From NCBI RefSeq assembly GCF_001440415.1, contig NZ_LLYA01000024.1:62001-126000 (forward strand): a DNA stretch of 64,000 nucleotides. The letters are read 5' to 3'. Both the position numbers and the translations under genes were made by a program. The notes beneath the pieces were generated by a model that had not been told where the DNA came from, made no database searches, and saw nothing but the letters and a program-made list of their open reading frames with translations. This stretch comes from Bradyrhizobium retamae. GTDB lineage: Bacteria; Pseudomonadota; Alphaproteobacteria; Rhizobiales; Xanthobacteraceae. Shown here one piece after another: positions 26,463-34,920 of the stretch; position 1 is the first letter of the stretch, and every line of letters begins with the position of its first letter.

Positions 26463-27482
26463 TCAGTTCTTCGGCCGCAGATCGAGACCGACGGCCTTGT
26501 TGACGAAGCGAAGCGTGTAGGCCTGGCGGTAGTCGATATCGCGGCGAACCACGCCGGCCCGCACCATCTTGTCGAAGAAGCTCGCCACGCGCGCATCGTT
26601 CATGGCGCCGATGCCGTCGCGCAACGTATCGCCGGAATCGACGATGCCGTATTCCTTCATCTTGGCGACGGAATAGCTGAGCAGCTCGTCGGTCATTTCG
26701 GGGTTGATCTTCTTGATCATCGCGTTGCCGGCGGAATTGTCGCCGTAGAGATAGTTGTACCAGCCGATGACGGAGGCATCGACAAAGCGCTGCACCAGGT
26801 CCGGCTTCTTGTCGACGATCTCGCGGCGGGTCTCGATCAGCGTCGAATAGGCATTGAAGCCGTGATCGGCCAGCAGGATCACGCCAGGCTTGAAGCCGGC
26901 GGCCTTCTCGACGGCGTAGGGCTCGGAGGTAACGTAACCCTGCATCGCGCTCTGCTTGTTCACGATGAAAGGCTGCGGATTGAAGGTGTAGGGCTTTACC
27001 TTGCTCTCGCTGAACCCATATTCGGACTTCAGCCACTGGAAGTAGCTCGCGACACCTTCCTTGGACACCAGCAGCGTCAGCGGCTTGAGATCTTCGAGTT
27101 TCGCAATTTTGGTTTCCGGATGGGTGAGGAATACTTGCGGATCCTTCTGGAAGATCGCGGCGACCGCAATCAGCGGCACGTTATTGGCAACGGCGTCGAA
27201 CGATTGCAGCGTGTTCGCGCTCATGAAGAAATCGAGCTTGCCGGCGGTCAGCAGGATGCGGTTGTTGGTGTTGGGCCCGCCGGGAACGATGGTGACGTCG
27301 AGGCCGTATTTCTTGTAGGTGTCGTCGGCGACCGCCTGGAAGAAGCCGCCATGCTCGGCCTCCGCGACCCAATTGGTTCCGAACGACACCTTGTCGAGGG
27401 TTTCGCCACGCGCTTGCGTCGGTCCTGCGGCCAACGCCAAAAGACCTGCGGTTAACGTTCGCAGCAAAAAGGCCGGGTTCAT
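26463..27482 (-). CDS. NMT1/THI5-like ABC substrate-binding protein
   Basis: A 339-residue periplasmic solute receptor of the NMT1/THI5 family, which binds pyrimidine thiamine precursors, riboflavin-like or sulfonate ligands. The chosen ATG at 27482 leads into a signal peptide (LLRTLTAGLLALAAGPTQARG). The mature part begins VSFGTNWVAEAEHGGFFQAV, split after the conserved W, typical of the family's ligand-facing first loop. First gene of a four-gene minus-strand operon. A creatininase-family gene diverges from its promoter, suggesting a cyclic amide or related ligand, but this is only contextual. Confidence 0.85.
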   Translation of the reverse strand: MNPAFLLRTLTAGLLALAAGPTQARGETLDKVSFGTNWVAEAEHGGFFQAVADDTYKKYGLDVTIVPGGPNTNNRILLTAGKLDFFMSANTLQSFDAVANNVPLIAVAAIFQKDPQVFLTHPETKIAKLEDLKPLTLLVSKEGVASYFQWLKSEYGFSESKVKPYTFNPQPFIVNKQSAMQGYVTSEPYAVEKAAGFKPGVILLADHGFNAYSTLIETRREIVDKKPDLVQRFVDASVIGWYNYLYGDNSAGNAMIKKINPEMTDELLSYSVAKMKEYGIVDSGDTLRDGIGAMNDARVASFFDKMVRAGVVRRDIDYRQAYTLRFVNKAVGLDLRPKN

Positions 27483-27622
27483 GGTTGGACTCCGTCGATC
27501 ATTCTGGCCCATGATGAGAGGCTAAGGACAACGTCCCCAAGAGGATTTGTCCAGGGATCGGACCATTCCCGGACTATCTAACAAACTACTCTGCAAATTC
27601 ATCCAAAGAAACGCTTCGCTCG

Positions 27623-28432
27623 ATGGCCTCAACCGTTCCGCCCCGCGACTGGACCGACATCCGCTGGCCCGACATTGCCACGGCCGACGCCGCGCGCTGG
27701 ATCGCGGTGCTGCCATTGGCAGCCACCGAACAGCACGGCCCGCATCTGCCGCTGGAAACGGACGTCCTGATCGGCGAGGCCTATCTGGCGCGGGTGCGCG
27801 AGCTGTTGCCTGTCGCGCTGCCCGTCACCTTTCTGCCGCTGCAGCCGGTCGGCATCTCCACCGAGCACATCGATTTTCCGGGCACGCTGACGCTGCCGAC
27901 CGAGGCCGCATTGAAGGAGTGGACGGCGATCGGCGAGCGCGTCGCGCGATGCGGAATCCGCAAGCTCGTGATTGTGACGAGCCATGGCGGCAACAGCGCG
28001 GCGATGTCGCTGGTCGCGCAGGATCTGCGCGCACATCACAGGCTGCTCGTGGTGACCACGAGCTGGTCGCGCTTCGGCGCGCCGGACGGCTTGTTTTCCG
28101 CGGAAGAGCTGCGTCACGGCATTCATGGCGGCGCGGTCGAGACCTCCATCATGCTGGCGCGCTATCCGCACACGGTGCGGAGCGAGGCGATCGCCGATTT
28201 TCGCCCTGCCAGTATCTCGATGGAGAAGGAATTTCGTTGGCTCTCGGCGCATCGGCCGGTCCCTTTCGCGTGGCAGGCGCAGGACCTTAACGAAAGCGGC
28301 GCAGTGGGCGACGCCACCAAAGCCACTGCGGAGAAGGGCGAACAACTGCTCGATCACGGCGCGCGGGCGTTCTGCGAACTGCTCGATGACGTCGACAAAT
28401 TCGATCCGGAATTGTTTCTTCGTAAAGCATAA
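27623..28432 (+). CDS. Creatininase-family amidohydrolase
   Basis: A 269-residue metal-dependent amidohydrolase. The ligand motifs are visible: ATEQHGPHLPLETDV (Glu, His and Asp), the SHGGNSAAM segment with a His, and a Glu in HGGAVETS. The family includes creatininase, the formamide hydrolase step of riboflavin/F420 synthesis and mycofactocin maturation enzyme MftE; here no such pathway surrounds it. It is divergent from the NMT1-like uptake operon 140 bases away and probably processes the imported substrate. Confidence 0.85.
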   Translation: MASTVPPRDWTDIRWPDIATADAARWIAVLPLAATEQHGPHLPLETDVLIGEAYLARVRELLPVALPVTFLPLQPVGISTEHIDFPGTLTLPTEAALKEWTAIGERVARCGIRKLVIVTSHGGNSAAMSLVAQDLRAHHRLLVVTTSWSRFGAPDGLFSAEELRHGIHGGAVETSIMLARYPHTVRSEAIADFRPASISMEKEFRWLSAHRPVPFAWQAQDLNESGAVGDATKATAEKGEQLLDHGARAFCELLDDVDKFDPELFLRKA

Positions 28433-28584
28433 AATCGCGATCTATTATCCTAACCATCTGAAATATCGAGGAAATAAACGACGAAACCATATTTCCGGCC
28501 GCCGTCTCGAACCGCCTTTCAACGCGCTCCGTCCAACTGGGCATGCGGACCACAATGGCCGCGTAACACAGGATGGAGATTTCC

Positions 28585-28842
28585 ATGTCGATCAAGACCA
28601 AGTTCGCCGCTCTCGCTCTCGCTACTCTTGCCGTTACCGGCGGCATGGCTTCCACACAGGCTCAGGCCAAGCCGCTGCACTGGGGTGTCGGCGCCGGCCT
28701 CGTGGGCGCAGCCATCGTCGGCACTGCCATCGCAGCTTCGGGTCCCCACTACTACTATGACGGCTATCGCCGCTGCGGCTGGGTTCGCCAGTTCGACGCT
28801 TTCGGCAATTACATCGGCCGCGTCCGGACCTGCGCATACTGA
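28585..28842 (+). CDS. Small secreted protein of unknown function
   Basis: An 85-residue protein with a clean Sec signal peptide (MSIKTKFAALALATLAVTGG, cleavage near TQAQA at residue ~29). The mature part has a Gly-rich hydrophobic stretch (GAGLVGAAIVGTAIAAS), then HYYYDGYRRCGWVRQFDAFGNY and two Cys that could form a disulfide. This arrangement recurs in many small rhizobial envelope proteins, whose function I do not know. GGAG lies eight bases upstream of the ATG at 28585. No partner genes nearby. Confidence 0.72.
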   Translation: MSIKTKFAALALATLAVTGGMASTQAQAKPLHWGVGAGLVGAAIVGTAIAASGPHYYYDGYRRCGWVRQFDAFGNYIGRVRTCAY

Positions 28843-28920
28843 TTTCCGCGCTGACTCGGTTGCTGTCTGAGAAGCGACTTCTTCAACGAACCACTTCAGA
28901 CCCTGCAAGCGCTTCTCGTG

Positions 28921-28972
28921 TTTAACGCGTTTTCTTCACGCGAACCGGAAGGCCACTTCGCTCGAAAACGCT
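28921..28972 (-). repeat. Dispersed intergenic palindrome element (copy 1)
   Basis: On the minus strand this reads AGCGTTTTCGAGCGAAGTGG, a few variable bases, then CCGGTTCGCGTGAAGAAAACGCGT. Nearly the same sequence recurs at 58706-58756. The ends GCGTTTTC and GAAAACGC are inverted. I recognise it as an abundant intergenic element in Bradyrhizobium and Rhodopseudomonas genomes. Confidence 0.7.
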
Positions 28973-29425
28973 TCTGTCGTGGATCAGCGTCCGGCACGGG
29001 CGCCTCATCCACCCCCGTGCCGCACCCGACCCGCCCGGTTGTCCCCCCGGGCGGGTCACCTTTTTGCTGCAGACCGACAACCTGAAGAGTCGCTATCTTC
29101 ACGCGCGCGAACCGGCATCCGTCCCGGATCGCCCGAGCCAAGTTTTCGTTCGAAACATCCGCTCCTGCGGCTGCGTTGCGCGGATGTCACGTGACGATGT
29201 CATTCAGACGAAGCGGTTCAATCCTTGTTGTAGTTGCGAATTGCTCGCAATAAGGATTGTCCAACGGATTGCCTGTTCCCGATCTGGGGCTGGAACCACC
29301 GACCAATCCACAAGAACGGGCGGGCTGATAATTCTAACCGATTTCCTTGGTAGGCAGCGCGCCGGCAAATCTGCAGTGATGATGAGAGAAGTCGCCGGAA
29401 TGTTCGCGCTGGAAGTACAGAAATC
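28973..29425. other. Intergenic region without a recognisable gene
   Basis: About 450 bases upstream of the fused porin. A CCCGCCCGGTTGTCCCCCCGGGCGGG stretch (too long to be a simple site; stem GCCCGG/CCGGGC near 29030-29057) forms a GC-rich hairpin that could end transcription from the left. The only longer open frames here do not look like protein-coding sequence. The promoter of the porin gene must lie in it, but no clear consensus can be picked. Confidence 0.5.
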
Positions 29426-31429
29426 ATGAGCCGTCGCAGCCGATCCCGAGAGTATCTGCTGGCAGGCGTAGGCCTGAGCCTGCTCGCATTTGACGGCGTT
29501 GCCGCCGCTGCAGATATGCCGTTGAAGGCACCGGCGCTGAGAGCCGTCTACAACTGGAGCGGATTCTATCTCGGCGGCCATGTCGGTTATGGCGGCGGCA
29601 GCCTTGGCCCTGATGCCAGTCCCCTGCCGCTGCAAGGCGTGTTCTTTCCCCACAGCATCACCGGCCTGATCGGCGGCTATCAGGCCGGTTACAATTTTCA
29701 GCTCCCGAACAACCTGGTGTTGGGGGGCGAAGCCGATGTTTCGTTCCTGAGCACGCTTGATCGTCCGAGGCTTGCGCCGGCTCTCTTCAACACGACCTTC
29801 GACTATATTGCCACGGCACGGGGCCGCGTCGGTTACGCCTTCGGAACGCTGTTGCCCTACGTGACCGGCGGCGTCGCCTGGGCTAGGGCCCATGTCGACA
29901 TCAATGATGTCGACGGAAGCGTGTTATCTACGCGTGGGCATACACATCTCGGCTGGACCGCAGGCGCTGGCATCGAGTATGCCGCCGACGCCAGATGGAG
30001 CGCAAAACTCGAATACGACTACATCTATCTGGGCGCCCGAGCCTATGGACTTGCGGACGTGCCGCTGCCGGACGTCAGGGTCGATCCAAAGGTCCATACG
30101 GTCAAGCTCGGATTGAACTACAAGATCTGGGACGGGCCGGGTTCTGCGACATCGAGCGATTACGCCATCAGGCCCCCCACCCCTCCAGCGTCCAAGGACT
30201 GGAACGTCCACGCCCAGACGACATTCCTTCCGCAGGGCTATCCAAGCTTCCGCTCGCCGTATCACGGTACGAACAGCCTGCCGGGCGCCGGACGCGTCAG
30301 AGAGACCTGGACGGTCGGAGCCTTTCTCGGCTGGCGGTTGTGGGACGGCGGAGAGCTCTACTTTGGTCCGGAGCTTGCGCAGGGCTTCGGAATCGGCGGC
30401 ACATTAGGCTTGGCAGGTTTTTCAAACGGCGAAGCGCAAAAAGGCGGCGCCGAATATCCGAGATTCCGCGCACAGCGCTATTTCTTCCGGCAGACGTTCG
30501 GGCTGGGCGGCGAACAGGAAGAAGTGGCCGATGCGGCCAATCAGTTGCCGGGCAAGCGCGACATCGACCGGATCACGGTAACGGTCGGGCGATTTGCCGT
30601 CGGAGATTTTTTTGACGGCAATTCCTACGCAAAAGACCCGCGTGTGGATTTCATGAACTGGGCAATGTGGGCGTCCGCGGCCTATGACTTTCCGGCCGAT
30701 CTCCCCGGATTTACCCGCGGCGCGGTGGTCGAACTCAATCGCAAGGACTGGGCGGTCCGCGCGGGCGTGTTTCAGGTGCCCTCTGCTCCCAACAGCGATG
30801 TCCTCACCTTCAAGACCGGCGGAGCTGTTGTCGAGTTCGAAGAACGTCACACTGTGTTCGATCAGCCCGGCAAATTGCGGCTCGGCATCTTCGCCAATCG
30901 CGGCAATACCGGCAACTACCGCAATGCGCTGGCGATCAGCGCCGCAGATCCGACGCTCGACATCAACGACATCATGCCCAGCATCCGGCGCGAAAACCTG
31001 AAATACGGTTTCTACGTCAACGCCGAACAACAGATCATGAATGATGTCGGCCTGTTCGCCCGCGCGAGCTGGAACGACGGCCGCAACGAAATCCTGTCCT
31101 TTACCGACATCGACCGCAGCGTTTCGGCAGGCCTGTCAGTCAAGGGCAGCTATTGGGGACGCCCGAGCGATACGTTCGGTTTGGGCGGCGCAATCAATGG
31201 TCTCTCCAGCGCGCACCGCGATTTCCTGGCGGCCGGCGGTCTCGGCCTGCTGATCGGCGACGGCCGTCTCAGCTACAGCAACGAACGAATCCTCGAGACC
31301 TACTACGCCTACGCCATCGACAAGAACTTCACGCTCACCGCCGACTACCAGTTCATCACCAATCCCGCCTACAATGCCGACCGCGGCCCGGTCCATGTGT
31401 TCTCCGGCAGGCTGCACGGAGAGTTCTAG
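29426..31429 (+). CDS. Fused outer-membrane protein: Omp25-like barrel plus carbohydrate-porin domain
   Basis: A 667-residue outer-membrane protein. A signal peptide ends near AAAADMPLKAP, the usual rhizobial Omp start. Residues ~35-235 form an eight-stranded Omp25/RopB-type barrel (WSGFYLGGHVGYGGGS, VGYAFGTLLPYVTGGVAWA, WTAGAGIEYA, KLGLNYKIW at its end). After a Pro-rich linker (RPPTPPASKDW) residues ~270-667 form an OprB-like carbohydrate-selective porin, with DRITVTVGRFAVGDFFDGN and a C-terminal beta strand ending in FSGRLHGEF with terminal Phe. Two complete barrels in one chain are unusual. The frame is open throughout, and no stop or shift suggests a sequencing fusion. Confidence 0.82.
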   Translation: MSRRSRSREYLLAGVGLSLLAFDGVAAAADMPLKAPALRAVYNWSGFYLGGHVGYGGGSLGPDASPLPLQGVFFPHSITGLIGGYQAGYNFQLPNNLVLGGEADVSFLSTLDRPRLAPALFNTTFDYIATARGRVGYAFGTLLPYVTGGVAWARAHVDINDVDGSVLSTRGHTHLGWTAGAGIEYAADARWSAKLEYDYIYLGARAYGLADVPLPDVRVDPKVHTVKLGLNYKIWDGPGSATSSDYAIRPPTPPASKDWNVHAQTTFLPQGYPSFRSPYHGTNSLPGAGRVRETWTVGAFLGWRLWDGGELYFGPELAQGFGIGGTLGLAGFSNGEAQKGGAEYPRFRAQRYFFRQTFGLGGEQEEVADAANQLPGKRDIDRITVTVGRFAVGDFFDGNSYAKDPRVDFMNWAMWASAAYDFPADLPGFTRGAVVELNRKDWAVRAGVFQVPSAPNSDVLTFKTGGAVVEFEERHTVFDQPGKLRLGIFANRGNTGNYRNALAISAADPTLDINDIMPSIRRENLKYGFYVNAEQQIMNDVGLFARASWNDGRNEILSFTDIDRSVSAGLSVKGSYWGRPSDTFGLGGAINGLSSAHRDFLAAGGLGLLIGDGRLSYSNERILETYYAYAIDKNFTLTADYQFITNPAYNADRGPVHVFSGRLHGEF

Positions 31430-31447
31430 TGCCCCTTGAGGCACCCC

Positions 31448-31798
31448 ATGCTCTACTTCGTGATCAAATGCGCCCTGTCCGGCATTATCATCGCGGCGGT
31501 GTCGGAAATCGCCAAGCGCAGCCCGGCGTTCGCTGCGCTCATCGTGTCGCTGCCGCTGCTTTCGCTGTTGAGCTTCCTGTGGCTCTGGCACGACACCGGC
31601 GATGCGGAGCGGATTGCCAGTGTGGCTGAATCGACGTTTTGGTACGTGCTGCCGTCGCTACCGCTGTTCCTGATATTGCCGGCGCTGCTCAGGGCGGGCG
31701 TGGGCTTCTGGCCCAGCCTCGCCGCCGGCTGCGCGGTGACGATTGCTCTTTACTTCCTCACCGCCTGGACGCTCGCCAAATTCGGCATCCGCCTTTGA
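31448..31798 (+). CDS. DUF3147 family membrane protein
   Basis: A 116-residue inner-membrane protein with four predicted helices. MLYFVIKCALSGIIIAAVSEIAKRSP and the SLPLLSLLSFLW segment match DUF3147. Helices three and four (VLPSLPLFLILPALL, AVTIALYFLTAWTLAKFGI) complete it. It starts 16 bases after the porin's stop with GAGGCA upstream, so it may be carried on the same transcript. Function unknown. Confidence 0.82.
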   Translation: MLYFVIKCALSGIIIAAVSEIAKRSPAFAALIVSLPLLSLLSFLWLWHDTGDAERIASVAESTFWYVLPSLPLFLILPALLRAGVGFWPSLAAGCAVTIALYFLTAWTLAKFGIRL

Positions 31799-31863
31799 AG
31801 CGGCAAATTCTCCCGGCCGCGCTCCCTTCGCCTCCGCGCGGCAGCGGGGAAACCGCCGGGATT

Positions 31864-33495
31864 TTATCCCGCTGGCTGGAACGAAACTGCGCGCGCCATC
31901 GCCCATGCATCGCGGAAGCGCGGATCCTGGGTGCCTTCGATCAACTCGCCCGGACGTAGCTGTGGATAGAGCTGCGCGAATGACAACGTGTCATTCGTGG
32001 AGGATCGCTGCGAGAAGTGGATCGTCCGCAATTGCCGCGGATGGTCGAGGCCGGCCGCGGCGATCAGCTCGGACAGGGCGTGCAGGGTGGCGTGATGATA
32101 GTTGTAGACCCGTTCAATCTTGTGCGGCACCACCAGCGCGCGGGCGCGGAGCGGATCCTGGGTGCTCACGCCAGTCGGGCATCGATCGGTATGGCAGCTC
32201 AGCGACTGGATGCAGCCGAGCGCGAACATGAACCCGCGCGCAGAATTGCACCAGTCGGCGCCGATCGCCATCGCACGCGCCATGTCGAATGCGGTCGCGA
32301 TCTTGCCGGCGGCACCGATCTTGACGCGGTCACGCGCACTGATGCCGATCAGTGCATTATGGACGAAATTGACGCCCTCCCGCATCGGCATGCCCAAATG
32401 GTCCATGAATTCCAGCGGCGCAGCACCGGTGCCGCCTTCATTGCCGTCCACCACGATGAAATCAGGATATATCCCGGTTTGCAGCATCGCCTTGCAGATC
32501 GCCAGGAATTCCCAGGGATGACCGACGCACAGCTTGAACCCGACCGGCTTGCCGCCGGATAGTCGCCGCATCTCGCCGATGAAAACCATCATTTCCAGCG
32601 GCGTCGAGAACGCGCGGTGCGTGGCCGGCGAAATGCAATCCTCGCCCATGGGGATACCGCGAATTTTGGAGATCTCTTCAGAGACCTTGGCCGCCGGAAG
32701 GACCCCGCCATGTCCGGGCTTGGCTCCTTGGCTGATCTTGAGTTCGACCATCTTGATCTGATCGTCGCTGGAGACGCGGGCAAATTCTTCCGGGTTGAAT
32801 GTGCCGTCGCGGTTGCGGCAGCCGAAATAGCCCGAGCCGATTTCCCAGATGATGTCACCGCCGTGCTCGCGGTGGTAAGGACTGACGCCGCCCTCGCCGG
32901 TGTCATGCGCAAAGCTGCCCTTTTTCGCACCAGCGTTCAGCGCCCGCACGGCGTTGGGGCTGAGCGCCCCAAAACTCATCGCCGAGATGTTGAAGACCGA
33001 GGCCGAGTACGGCTTAGTGCAATCCGGACCACCGATGGTGACGCGAAACTGCTCGACGGCACCCGCCTTCGGCAACATCGAATGGTGCATCCATTCGTAG
33101 CCGTCGCGATAGACGTCCTCCTGGGTGCCGAACGGCCGCTTATCGAGCTCCATCTTGGCACGCTGATACACCAGAGCGCGGGTGTCGCGGGAAAACGGCT
33201 TGCCGTCCTTCTCGCTCTCGAAGAAGTACTGCCGTATCTCCGGCCGAATTTCTTCGAGCAAAAAACGAATGTGCGCCGAGATCGGATAATTGCGCAACAC
33301 CGCGTGGTTCTTCTGCACGAGATCGCGAATGCCCAGCAATGTAAGCGCGCCGAAGACCACGATCGGCAGCAGCAGCAACTCCCACACTTTCAGATTATTG
33401 TCGAAGATCCCGATGCCGATCAGCAATGCCGTGATGACGGCGCAGATCGTCAGCACGATGTAGCGTGGCGAGAACGGAAGCAGCAGCGTTTCCAT
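31864..33495 (-). CDS. FMN-binding glutamate-synthase-family protein
   Basis: A 543-residue flavoenzyme carrying only the central FMN/Fe-S synthase domain of glutamate synthase. Two N-terminal hydrophobic helices (residues ~10-60) would anchor it in the membrane. The catalytic barrel shows GEGGVSPYHREHGGD, EISKIRGIPMGEDCISPATH, VVDGNEGGTGAAPLEFMDHLG (split) and a Cys cluster GCIQSLSCHTDRCPTGV for an iron-sulfur centre. There is no glutaminase domain, so it cannot be a normal GltB; related proteins occur in many alphaproteobacteria, and one branch makes methylated glutamate in methylotrophs. The reaction here is unknown. Confidence 0.85.
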   Translation of the reverse strand: METLLLPFSPRYIVLTICAVITALLIGIGIFDNNLKVWELLLLPIVVFGALTLLGIRDLVQKNHAVLRNYPISAHIRFLLEEIRPEIRQYFFESEKDGKPFSRDTRALVYQRAKMELDKRPFGTQEDVYRDGYEWMHHSMLPKAGAVEQFRVTIGGPDCTKPYSASVFNISAMSFGALSPNAVRALNAGAKKGSFAHDTGEGGVSPYHREHGGDIIWEIGSGYFGCRNRDGTFNPEEFARVSSDDQIKMVELKISQGAKPGHGGVLPAAKVSEEISKIRGIPMGEDCISPATHRAFSTPLEMMVFIGEMRRLSGGKPVGFKLCVGHPWEFLAICKAMLQTGIYPDFIVVDGNEGGTGAAPLEFMDHLGMPMREGVNFVHNALIGISARDRVKIGAAGKIATAFDMARAMAIGADWCNSARGFMFALGCIQSLSCHTDRCPTGVSTQDPLRARALVVPHKIERVYNYHHATLHALSELIAAAGLDHPRQLRTIHFSQRSSTNDTLSFAQLYPQLRPGELIEGTQDPRFRDAWAMARAVSFQPAG

Positions 33496-33810
33496 GGAAC
33501 TCCCTCACCCAAATTATCCTTGCCGGACGGCAGCTTAGTTCAATGGCCGGAACGGGCGCTACACGATATACGAAGCGACCTTCACGGAAGTGACGGCGAC
33601 TTGAAAAATAAACGGGATGCTCCCGGTCCGAATAAACCTGTCGCCTTTGTGCAGTGCAGCGTAATGACGTGGAGCCGAGTGCAGTCCTTGCCGCACAACC
33701 TCGTTGTGCACCGGCACGCACGCTCTATCAATCGTCGCGTCGGCAACGAGCCGAGCGACGTTACGGGAGGGTTATAGCAGTGAGGGAAAGGGGCGGGCTA
33801 TGGGGAGCCT
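33496..33810. other. Intergenic region, no gene seen
   Basis: About 315 bases between two minus-strand genes. It contains no open frame with coding character. The promoter of the glutamate-synthase-like gene should lie close to 33500-33560; the only distinctive structure is the double palindrome that follows at 33811-33850. Confidence 0.5.
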
Positions 33811-33850
33811 GTCATTCCGGGCCGCGTCGCAGACGCGAACCCGGAATGAC
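33811..33850. repeat. Double-hairpin intergenic palindrome
   Basis: Outer stem GTCATTCCGGG (33811-33821) pairs with CCCGGAATGAC (33840-33850). Inside it CGCGTC (33823-33828) pairs with GACGCG (33832-33837) around GCA. This nested palindrome is a familiar dispersed element in Bradyrhizobium-type genomes and sits just downstream of the ferredoxin reductase stop, so it could also act as a terminator. Confidence 0.7.
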
Positions 33851-33858
33851 GGTGACCG

Positions 33859-34632
33859 TCAGCGCTCAACGAACGCCTTTTCGATCACGAAATGGCCGGG
33901 CGTGTTTCCGCTGCCTTCGATGAACCCGCCGGATTCGAACATCTGCTTCAGCTCTTCCAGCATGGCCGGGCTGCCGCACATCATGATGCGATCGGTCTCG
34001 ATATTGAGCGGCGGCTGGTGGATGTCGTTGAACAACTGCTCGGATGAGATCAGGTCGGTAATGCGGCCGCGATTGCGGAACGGCTCGCGGGTCACGGTCG
34101 GATAGTACAAGAGCTTCTCCGACAGCAGCGGCCCGAACAACTCGTCGTCGCGCAGCTTGGCGACCAGATCTTCACCATAAGCAAGTTCGGAGACCTGACG
34201 GCAGCCGTGCACGAGCACGATGGTCTCGAACCGCTCATAGACGTCGGGATCCTTGATCAGGCTGGCGAATGGGGCGAGGCCCGTGCCGGTCGAGAGCAGC
34301 AGCAAGCGCTTGCCCGGAATCAGATTGTCGGTGATCAGCGTGCCGGTCGCCTTGCGGCCGACCAGAATCTCGTCGCCCTCGCGGATCTTCTGCAGCTTCG
34401 AGGTCAGCGGCCCGTCCGCAACCTTGATGGAGAAGAATTCGAGCTCTTCCTCGTGATTGGCGCTCGCCATGCTGTAGGCGCGCAGCAGCGGCCGGCCCTC
34501 GACCTCGAGGCCGATCATTGCGAACTGGCCGTTCTGGAAGCGGAAACCGGAATCGCGGGTAGCCCGGAAGCTGAAAAGGGTATCGGTCCAGTGGCGGACA
34601 GAAAGGACTTTCTCTCTATAGAACGCGCTCAT
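33859..34632 (-). CDS. fpr: Ferredoxin--NADP+ reductase
   Basis: A 257-residue bacterial-type ferredoxin/flavodoxin-NADP reductase. The FAD motif RAYSMAS, the NADP motif GTGLAPFAS and the C-terminal FVIEKAFVER extension of the subclass found in rhizobia and Rhodobacter are all visible. It passes electrons from NADPH to ferredoxin or flavodoxin, supporting oxidative-stress defence or assimilatory reactions, in the cytosol. It is a single gene. The ATG at 34632 follows TCTATAGAGAG-type sequence without a strong ribosome binding site. Confidence 0.9.
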   Translation of the reverse strand: MSAFYREKVLSVRHWTDTLFSFRATRDSGFRFQNGQFAMIGLEVEGRPLLRAYSMASANHEEELEFFSIKVADGPLTSKLQKIREGDEILVGRKATGTLITDNLIPGKRLLLLSTGTGLAPFASLIKDPDVYERFETIVLVHGCRQVSELAYGEDLVAKLRDDELFGPLLSEKLLYYPTVTREPFRNRGRITDLISSEQLFNDIHQPPLNIETDRIMMCGSPAMLEELKQMFESGGFIEGSGNTPGHFVIEKAFVER

Positions 34633-34920
34633 GTGTTTTCGTTCTTCCTGACGTCTCGATGTAGAACGTTTCGGTCTTCGGGCCTCAAAGTGCCAAAATC
34701 AGCGAAATCAGCGGCGATTTGGCGCTTCATTTGCGCACACGAGACACATAGTCAATATGACCTGCAGCACAATTGAGAACTCGGAATGGCTGTCGGCCTA
34801 ATTTGCAAAAAGGTTCGATCGCCTTCGTTAACGCTTTCTCGCGCAATTAACTTGCTGAATTCGGCACCGATCTGGCAATAAAAGACTACGTCGAATTAAG
34901 AACGTTTCAAAAGAGATCGC

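Noticed and set aside
29204-29893. A 229-codon minus-strand frame overlapping the porin start
   Set aside because: Its sequence has no family features and overlaps the signal peptide and first strands of a well supported outer-membrane protein.
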